Source: Phascolarctos cinereus
Lineage: Eukaryota > Chordata > Mammalia > Diprotodontia > Phascolarctidae
NCBI RefSeq assembly: GCF_002099425.1
Contig: NW_018343984.1
Location: 18,902,501-18,966,500, forward strand
Reading direction: 5' to 3'
Length of the DNA stretch: 64,000 bases
Positions 57,494 through 64,000 of the stretch are shown one piece after another. Every line of letters begins with the position of its first letter. Position 1 is the stretch's first letter. The position numbers and the translations under genes were made by a program. The notes under the pieces were generated by a model. The model made no database searches and was not told the origin of the DNA. It was given only the letters and a program-made list of their open reading frames with translations.

Positions 57494-58075
57494 TTACAAA
57501 TGTGAACTAGGTATGAGCAAGGCCTGGACATCACTCAGTGAAAATGCTTTCCACCTAGGTGTTGTGGGAGGCCTGTTCACATTGATTAAGGATATTAGAT
57601 TTTTTATAAAATAGCAAACAAATTTGGAATTTAGGGTATTTGAGGAAGTGGAAAGTCAGGAAGAAGCTGTCTAGTCAAGCAATTTAAAATTAACACCTTA
57701 AGTAAATTCCTGAATCCCTAAGGGTTTTCTGACCCAAGGAGGTAAGGGTGGGAGAGCCCTCCCAGGAAGGAAAATGGTTGCTTAGGAAGTAATAACTTCT
57801 GTATATTCTTCTTCCTGATTAAAATCTGCAAGAATAATCCTTCTTTCTAGCCTTCCAACCGGTGTTGTGTGTCATCTCTCAAGTGCAGCAAATCAGTCTC
57901 CAGAAAACTCCCTTGTCACTTTATTAGTTTCATAGATCAAATGAAAATACCCCCTCATAGATATTAAAAGTATCAATGTGCTCCCATCTAGCTAGCTCCA
58001 CAGAGGCCACCTTCACTCCCATTTGCTACCCCTCTACAAATCTTAAGGAATTCTATGCTTTGCTAATGGGTCATC
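57494..58075. other. No gene or recognised repeat
   Basis: Unassigned sequence. Some LTR-like words were considered but no ends pair. Confidence 0.4.
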
Positions 58076-58079
58076 CACC

Positions 58080-58185
58080 TCTCCCTCCCTCCCTCTCTCC
58101 TTTGCTTCCTTCCTTCCTTCCTTCCTTCCTTCCTTCCTTCCTTCCTTCCTTCTTCCTTCCTTCCTTCCTTCCTTCCTTCCTTCCC
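58080..58185. repeat. (TTCC)n microsatellite
   Basis: CCCT units followed by more than 15 TTCC units with one interruption. Confidence 0.96.
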
Positions 58186-58254
58186 TTGCTATACACATAT
58201 ACTAGATGCTGGTAGAGAGAGAACTATAAATAAGATACAGTCTCTACCCTCAAA

Positions 58255-58495
58255 GGAGATTATAATAATAGGTAGCATTTATATAGTGCTTTAAGGATTG
58301 AAAAGAGCTTTACAGATAACAACTCACTTTATCTTCAAAACAACCCTAGGAAATATATACTATTATCACCCCCATTTTGCAGATGAAGAAATTGAGGTAA
58401 ATATTAGTCAAGTGACTTGTTGAGGGGTTACACAGCTAGGAAATGTCTGAAGTTGGAATTGAACTCAAGTCTCCCCAACCTTGGGTCTGGCAAAA
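58255..58495 (-). mobile_element. MIR SINE, nearly complete
   Basis: 'gcatttatatagtgcttta', 'caacaaccctaggaaata' like spacing, 'cagatgaagaaattgaggta', 'gttacacagctaggaaatgt', 'gaattgaactcaagtctcc'. Confidence 0.85.
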
Positions 58496-58509
58496 GAGAT
58501 AGGAACTAC

Positions 58510-58630
58510 CGAAGACTAACACCTACAAGAAACCTTAGGGAGGATCTTAGAAACCATCTAATTCAACGTCCATACAAAGTATGCACATAGGAGAAGTTCC
58601 AAGCCCCATGGGAATTCAGAAGGAAGCATT
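58510..58630 (-). mobile_element. L3/CR1 LINE 3'-end scrap
   Basis: 'ttagaaaccatctaattcaa', 'cgtccatacaaagtatgcac': diverged minus-strand L3 end. Confidence 0.5.
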
Positions 58631-59028
58631 ACTTCTGCATGAAGCCCTTAACTTTTCTTTAAGCCTGACTGAGGAGGAGAAGTGAAAGTTGATGAGGATA
58701 AAAAGATATGAAGTTTCTTTCTCTCTCATTTTAATAGCTGGATCTTACTGGTAAATTATTCAATTTTTTTTATGGTACATTAACTCCCCCAACCTTTTAG
58801 AGTACAGGGAAGGGGGAGACCTCAGAAGGAAAGGTAGAGTTGGCTTCCTAGTGGCTTGTAAAATTAAAGCATTCCCCAGCAAGTCCAAATTTACTCAGCC
58901 ATCGTACATAGAGTCTGAACTACTATTCAGCTTTTTGACCTGGACTGTAACCTCTTTCAACACTTTCTGGAAGGTTAAAGACATAGAAATATATGCAATT
59001 GCTTGCTAAGGTTACTGTAGTATTGTGT
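58631..59028. other. No gene or recognised repeat
   Basis: About 400 bp of unassigned sequence. Confidence 0.4.
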
Positions 59029-59029
59029 A

Positions 59030-59480
59030 TATTTAAGGAATCATAATATAGTAATAATAGACATTATAAAGCATTTATTGCCCCCCATTATATTGTAAAT
59101 TTCTTGAGGGCAAGGACTATCTTTTGGCTATTTTTGTATTCCCAATGTTTAGTATGATGTTTGGCACAAAATAGGCTCTTAACAAATGTCCGTTGTATTA
59201 TATTATTGTATATAATGTTATCTCATTTAAGCTCCATTACAGTGTTATGAGGTTGGTACTACTGGAATTATTATTATTATTTTACAGATCAAAAAACTGA
59301 AGTTGAGACATGAAGTGACTCACCCATGGTCACACAGAATTATAGAAGTCCAGTCCAATTCATACTCACCAAAATAATTACTCACTCCATAGCGAATCAA
59401 GTACCAAAAACTGCATTTGAACGTAAGTCTAGAACTTTATCTCCTGGCCTGCACTATACTGCGGCTCCAAGTGATAGCCT
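59030..59480 (-). mobile_element. MIR SINE split by an L2 tail
   Basis: Left end 'acattataaagcatttat'; right part 'taagctccattacagtgtta', 'ctgaagttgagacatgaagt', 'gcatttgaacgtaagtcta'. A plus-strand L2 end sits between. Confidence 0.7.
59085..59190 (+). mobile_element. L2 LINE 3' end inside MIR
   Basis: 'ttgtaaatttcttgagggca', 'tttggcacaaaataggctct', 'taacaaatgtccgttg'. Confidence 0.75.
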
Positions 59481-59484
59481 TTGG

Positions 59485-59990
59485 CTCATGTATCCCATCC
59501 ATCCTGAAGCACTCGGAGGGCACAGTTAATAGCATTTCATAACAAGAACCCAGAATGTATATACTTGGACTGCAATGTTGTTGGTAGAATCTGGGCTAAA
59601 TCTAAATGGGAGACCTGGTATCTGCGTTTGGCCCAGGGTCAGTCAGGAGAAGAACCTATTGAGTTTTGCCGTGTGTGGCAAAGTCATATGAAACAGGTGA
59701 TTCAATCTGCACCATCGACATCCATTCTTACCCTCTGCCAGAAGAAGAAGCAGGGTGGAGCGTTCCACTGCAAGGCACATAAAAGATTGTGAGGAGATTG
59801 CTATCACAAACACTTGCAACGGAATGTGTGTGACTTTCGTGTTTCAGCATGGTGCAGTGGAAAGGGATTGAAATCAGGAGAAACATACCTTGAACACTTC
59901 CAAGATATGTGATCTCCAGTGACTTCAGAGGGAGGCAGGATGATACAGCAGAAAAACTCCTGGGGTTCCTTCCAGCTCCAGAAACCTATG
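59485..59990. other. Unassigned sequence with a 75-codon frame
   Basis: 59565-59792 is an open frame on plus with many W, Q and K residues ('LAQGQSGEEPIEFCRVWQS'). It has no start context, splice sites or domain that I can defend, and the length is within chance. No interspersed repeat recognised. Confidence 0.4.
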
Positions 59991-59994
59991 ATTC

Positions 59995-60250
59995 TATGTC
60001 CTTAGAGATTCTGTTTTACAGAGGAGAAAACTGCCACTCAGATAAATTTTGTAGTTTCATAGGGAAAGCTCGATAGGACCTTAGAAACCATCTAGTCCAA
60101 CCTCCATTTTACGGATGGGCAACTGAGGTCCTGGGAAGGTGACGCAGGTAACACACAGGGTGATTCACCAAATTACACAGGTAAATGTCAGAGATAGGAT
60201 TTGACCCCAGCTTCTCTGTATTCTTCTCAGCATTCTTTCTATTCCTTCAT
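59995..60250 (-). mobile_element. MIR/MIR3-type SINE pieces
   Basis: 'taggaccttagaaaccatct', 'gtccaacctccattttacgg', 'gagataggatttgaccccag' are in reverse MIR order. Confidence 0.7.
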
Positions 60251-60267
60251 GCTGCCTATAAAGCACA

Positions 60268-60455
60268 TGATACTAGCTCTGGAAGAGACTTTCCAGGTAG
60301 TCTAGTCAAGCCATCTCATTTTATTGATAGGGAAATGTAATTTCAGAAACATTAAGTGATTTGCCCACGATCAGACAGTTGTAATTACAAATGATGTCCC
60401 TGGGACTTGAACTCAGGTCTCTCAGTTCCTTATCTATTGTTCTAAGTGGTTTAAA
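60268..60455 (-). mobile_element. MIR SINE
   Basis: 'ggtagtctagtcaagccatc', 'aagtgatttgcccacgatca', 'gggacttgaactcaggtctc'. Confidence 0.75.
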
Positions 60456-60679
60456 TTCAATGAATAACATTACCTTGGTTTGGCTTATTGGAAGGTGAAG
60501 CTTCTTGGTTATCCAGAAAATGACAAGTCTGAGCATCAGCACACACTCCTTTTTTTTTTTTCTGAAAGTGGAGGAGAAAACTAGAAGTCATCTCATTTTA
60601 TGTCTACCTTAAATATTTTGGTTAGCCACCCTCAAAAGTTGTAAACGTTCAAATGCATATGGAAAAGAACATTCATTCT

Positions 60680-60790
60680 CTCTTCTCTCTTTCCTCCTCC
60701 CTCCCTCTCTCTCTTTCCCTTCTTCCTTTTTTCTTTCCTTCTTTCTCTCTTCCTTCCTTCCTTCTTTACTTCTTTCTTTCTCTCTCTTAG
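60680..60790. repeat. CT-rich tract (TTCC/TTTC/CTCT)
   Basis: About 110 bp pyrimidine-rich, imperfect units. Confidence 0.9.
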
Positions 60791-61029
60791 AATCTTTGTC
60801 ACTGTCTCTCTCCATCACGCTCATCAGTTGAGTTTTAAAACTTTTTTTCCCCCTGTGTTTCAGCTGCATTTCAGTATACAATATCCTGAAAGAGTTAAAT
60901 GTATATCCTTGGAAAGGAAAACTTACTCATTTTTTTTCTTTATAACAATCAAGGGTGAATTTCTAAAACTGTCTACTACTACTATACAAATTGCAACATG
61001 GTTTTGTCAAGGGAGAGGATAGCCAAATT

Positions 61030-61300
61030 CCTCACAGAAGCTAAGAGTTATAAGGGACCTCAGCGACCAGTGAGTCCAGCACAAAGATGAAACAAATCCC
61101 CACTACAACATATTCAATATGTGATCACGTGGCCTCTAGTTGGGGTGGAACTCACACCCTCCCTAGGCAACCCTTTTTGTTTCAGGGCAGCTCCTGGTTC
61201 ATGGCATCTTAAGTTTTGATGCATTTTTCCTATTTGTAGAAGACATGGAGATAATAAAACTCAAATTTTCTTTTAAAAACATGAGATAATAGTAGGTGGA
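61030..61300 (-). mobile_element. L3/CR1 LINE 3' end
   Basis: 'gttataagggacctcagcga', 'aaatccccactacaacatat', 'gtggcctctagttggggtgg', 'ccctccctaggcaaccct': the same section as 12690-12850, clearer here. Confidence 0.75.
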
Positions 61301-61404
61301 TCAGGGGATGTGCCAGACTGAGGCACCTCTTCTGAAGCTGGGTTGTTCACTCTGGTGAATCTTTACATGTCTATCTCAACATTATCTGTTGCAATCCAAG
61401 CCTG

Positions 61405-61650
61405 CTACAGATGGATATAGTGAGGTTCAGAGAAATTAAAAATCTTGTTCAAGGTTGCACAACTAACACGTGGAGAAACTGGGGCTTGAACTCAGATCCT
61501 CTTATTTCCAAATTGGTGTTTTTCTTACTACACTACACTGTCCCCATTGTCATGTGTATGAGTCAAGGAATGACAGAATTTTAGTGTTGGGAGGGACTTT
61601 AGAGATCATTATTCATCCCCTTCACTTAATAGGTGAGGAAAGAGATGCTC
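61405..61650 (-). mobile_element. MIR SINE and adjoining MIR3 fragment
   Basis: 61405-61545: 'gtgaggttcagagaaattaa', 'ggcttgaactcagatcct', 'ctactacact'-like end. 61565-61650: 'ttagtgttgggagggacttt', 'agagatcattattcatcccc' begins a second reverse copy. Confidence 0.7.
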
Positions 61651-61736
61651 AATGAGGGGAAGGGATAGCTAGGTGGGAGAAAGTAATTAAATAAGGGAAT
61701 AATAAGTAACATTCGTATAGTGCTTACTATGTACCA

Positions 61737-61951
61737 GGTAGCTAGGTGGTCTGGAATTAAGATCTGAGTCCAAATTTGCCCTCACACACTTACTAGCTGT
61801 ATGACCCTGAGTGAGTCATTTAGCCTCTGTTTGCCTTAATCCATTTGAGAAGAAAATGACAAATTCGCTCCAGTATCTTTGCCAAGAAAACCCCATGCCA
61901 TCGTCCACGAGGACACGAAGGGTCAGACAGGACTGAATGATTAAACAAGAA
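61737..61951 (+). mobile_element. tRNA-derived SINE with BovB/RTE tail, diverged
   Basis: 'gtagctaggtggtctgga', 'ccctcacacacttactagct', 'ctccagtatctttgccaaga', 'acacgaagggtcagacagga', 'ctgaatgattaaac'. It splits an L2-like stretch ('tgtaccagg' on the left, 'tggaccaggcactgtcataa' on the right). Confidence 0.85.
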
Positions 61952-62004
61952 TGTGGACCAGGCACTGTCATAAGTACTTCATATATGGAGCATGTCTTTT
62001 CCTT

Positions 62005-62110
62005 TTACTAGAATGTAACCTCCACGAGAGTAGGAATCATGCTGTATTTACACTTTGGATCCTCCTTAGCATCTTACAGTAGATGGTTAATATTTATTTT
62101 GTTTGCTCAA
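62005..62110 (+). mobile_element. L2 LINE 3' end, diverged
   Basis: 'gaatgtaacctccacgagag', 'taggaatcatgctgtattta', 'agatggttaatatttatttt'. Confidence 0.6.
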
Positions 62111-62860
62111 TTGAAGTGAAAAGTTGTACTGGAACCCAAGTCTCCTGACAAACCAATTCTTTTTTCCCCTTCTCCCCACCAATGGAGATATGGTGATGTC
62201 AATGCTCAGGAAGCAAATACTTTGTCATTGGCTGGTTAGCAGCAGTGATGTCTTAGATTCCTTTTCCCCTAGGAAGCCAAAGAGAAAATGTCAGTAGCAA
62301 CTCGAAGCTTGGAAGCCTCTAACATTTACATAATGTCACAGTGAAATTGATGTGAGTCAGACCACAATGAAGCCTGCTTCTTGCTAGATCCTGCAATGGG
62401 AGCCCTGGCTGACAGTGAATAAGCGCGGCATCCTGGGATCCTGGAGTTGGATGGGAACACAGACCCAGCATCTTCAACAAGTTGCTATCCAATCTCCTTG
62501 AACACCCCCAGATGGAGATGGGGCTTACTGCATCAGGAGAGAGCCCAGAAAACATTGGCAAGGACACTGTGCCTGAAGACATGAAGGAAGCTTATTTAAT
62601 AGTATTGAGGCAGAGCAACCTTAAACTCCAAAGGCAAGGTCTTACCTTCTCCTCCCCCCACTTTTGGCATAGGGACACTTTCTTTAGGTTTTCTCAAGGG
62701 CTCAGAAAAAAAATTAGCAAGATTGTGGACCAGTTGGGAAGGGAACTGCAGGTTCATTATTGGAAATTATTATTGGAATTATTGGAAATACTTCCATAGT
62801 CCTGAGCCAGGTGGAAGAGAGACCAGTGATAGGAATTTCTACAGAAATTAATCACACTAC
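62111..62860. other. No gene or recognised repeat
   Basis: About 750 bp. A 105-codon plus frame (62482-62799) has no signal or domain, and repeated 'ttattggaaatta' words near 62760 are local simple duplication. Treated as chance. Confidence 0.45.
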
Positions 62861-62873
62861 TGTGTATTTTGTG

Positions 62874-63099
62874 AGAGCAGGGAGGTGGCATAGTGCATAG
62901 AGCACCAGGTCTGGAATCAGACAGACCCCGTCTTCCTGAGTTCAAATCTGGCCTCAGACACTATCTAGCTATGTGAACCTGGGCAAGCGACTTAATCCTG
63001 TGGCAAACAAACAAACAAACAAACAAAAACAAAATCCTGTGGCAAACCACCCAAATGGGGTTATGAAAAGTCTGAAATGAAATGACAGCAATAACAATA
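62874..63099 (+). mobile_element. tRNA-derived SINE with BovB/RTE tail and internal (CAAA)n
   Basis: Target duplication tattttgtg at 62865-62873 and 63100-63108. Head 'gtggcatagtgcatagagca', 'gggcaagcgacttaatcctg', then a CAAA expansion (63005-63035) flanked by a repeated 'aatcctgtggcaaac', then 'aatggggttatgaaaagtct' tail. Confidence 0.9.
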
Positions 63100-63169
63100 T
63101 ATTTTGTGCTTACAATTTATACATGCACTCATTTATTCATACTGACTTCCATTCCATTATCTTCCATTC

Positions 63170-63350
63170 AATTTAGAGAACATTTATTCTGTAGGTATTA
63201 AGCACCTTCTATGTATAAAGCCCTTTAATGGGTGTGGAGAATCAGGAGAAATGCTACAAAGATGATTTAAATGTGCTCCGTTTCCTGAAGGACTTTGCAA
63301 TCTAGTAGGGAAATAAGACGCCAAAAACTAAAAAAGAAAGTATAATGCAA
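63170..63350 (-). mobile_element. L2 LINE 3'-end fragment
   Basis: 'gtattaagcaccttctatgt', 'tgaaggactttgcaatctag'. Confidence 0.65.
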
Positions 63351-63357
63351 TGAGTTT

Positions 63358-63560
63358 ATTTAATCAGTCAATAACCATTTACTAAGCACCTACTATGTGT
63401 CAGGCAGTAGACTAAACACTGGGGATACAAAGGCAAAAAATCAAATATCTCTTGTCCTCAAGGGAAACAAGTGTTCCCAAAAGTAGATACAAGTTATATA
63501 AAAATAAGTACAAAGCAATTTTAATTTGATTTGACTTGAGTCTTGGCCAGCAGGCTACAA
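63358..63560 (-). mobile_element. L2 LINE 3'-end fragment
   Basis: 'taagcacctactatgtgtca', 'aaacactggggatacaaagg', 'tcttgtcctcaagggaaaca'. Confidence 0.75.
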
Positions 63561-63591
63561 CACAATTTATGTCTTGTTTTTGTTGCTAGGT

Positions 63592-63827
63592 GGCACAGTG
63601 GATAGAGCACCAGGCCAGGAGTTAGGAAGACCTGAGTTCAAATCTAGCCTCAGACACATACTAGCTGTGTGACCCTGGGCAAGTCACTTAATCCTATTTG
63701 CCTCAGTTTCCTCATCTGTAAAATGAGTTGGAGAAGGAAATGGCAAACCACTCCCATATCTTTGCCAAGAAAACCCCAAATGGGTCACAAAGAGTAGGAC
63801 ATGACTGAAACAACTGAATGATAACAA
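63592..63827 (+). mobile_element. tRNA-derived SINE with BovB/RTE tail, best-preserved copy
   Basis: A 13-bp perfect target duplication tttgttgctaggt (63579-63591 and 63828-63840). A box near 63592 (ggcacagtggatagagc), B box 'gagttcaaatc' near 63634, MIR-like core 'cctcagtttcctcatctg', then the RTE tail 'aatgggtcacaaagagtagg', 'acatgactgaaacaactgaa'. The youngest-looking member of this family here. Confidence 0.95.
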
Positions 63828-64000
63828 TTTGTTGCTAGGTTCACCAAGTGGGAGCCCAGGTGGATGGTGGATAATTATAGCTTCTGAGGATACTGGTAAG
63901 GGAAGCAGCCAGTCTGACTCCTACCTCAAAAAGTGTCCCTGTTCAACATCCCTAATAAGCACATGCTCACAACTATTTAGCAATCAGCTCTCTGTATGCC

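Noticed and set aside
57494-57960. Possible LTR downstream of the L1
   Set aside because: No paired TG...CA ends or target duplication.
62482-62799. 105-codon frame as a small host gene
   Set aside because: No recognisable domain, ordinary composition, and the end runs into local repeated 'attattggaa' words. Consistent with chance.
1-64000. CRISPR array, tRNA or rRNA gene, bacterial operon, integron or phage features
   Set aside because: None present. The tRNA-like boxes belong to SINE heads, regular spacing of repeats comes from microsatellites, and the window is clearly vertebrate nuclear DNA.

Overview
This window is vertebrate nuclear DNA, almost certainly from a marsupial, and I find no host protein-coding exon, RNA gene or CpG island in it. 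The marsupial call rests on repeat content: L1 copies with a long polypurine spacer between ORF1 and ORF2, tRNA-headed SINEs ending in a BovB/RTE-type 3' tail, an actual BovB/RTE LINE, and a deep layer of MIR, L2 and L3/CR1 fragments of the kind shared by all mammals. I cannot name the species. Apart from LINE reading frames, the open frames are short and scattered and are best read as chance. Family names rest on remembered consensus features, not on a database search.

Layout. 1-6.9 kb: L2 and MIR fragments, an 83-bp mariner-like palindrome, a small hAT-like element and an old minus-strand L1. 6.9-10.6 kb: an L1 that kept its 5' UTR and ORF1 but lost almost all of ORF2, with a SINE inserted into its own target-site duplication. 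10.6-15.5 kb: L2 and a long, much interrupted L3/CR1. 15.5-20.5 kb: two old minus-strand L1s and unique sequence. 20.5-30.6 kb: MIR, L2 and L3 fragments, and an unclassified (AAC)n-tailed repeat split by a second ORF2-less L1 (26942-29906). 30.6-39.4 kb: a possible LTR fragment, L2, an odd 1.05 kb L1 5' end with a TC-rich tail (34402-35456), and the longest repeat-poor tract (36490-38385). 39.4-43.3 kb: a BovB/RTE LINE inserted in L2, with the 5' half inverted and a local duplication inside it. 43.3-45.3 kb: an L2 split by a SINE and by a probable solo LTR. 45.3-50.7 kb: L2, L3, MIR and SINE. 50.87-57.42 kb: a nearly full-length L1 with degraded ORF1 and ORF2, lying between two long GAA tracts. 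57.5-64 kb: MIR, L2, L3 and SINEs with unique stretches.

How the parts relate: the L1 copies belong to the machinery that probably moved the A-tailed SINE, while the BovB element shares its 3' tail with the longer SINEs and is the likely relative of their mobiliser. The nested insertions and duplicated target sites give a readable relative chronology. I see no new biological system. The observations most worth a second look are structural: repeated loss of ORF2 from 5'-complete L1s, reuse of one target site by an L1 and then a SINE, the L1 5'-end chimera, and the inverted, internally duplicated BovB.
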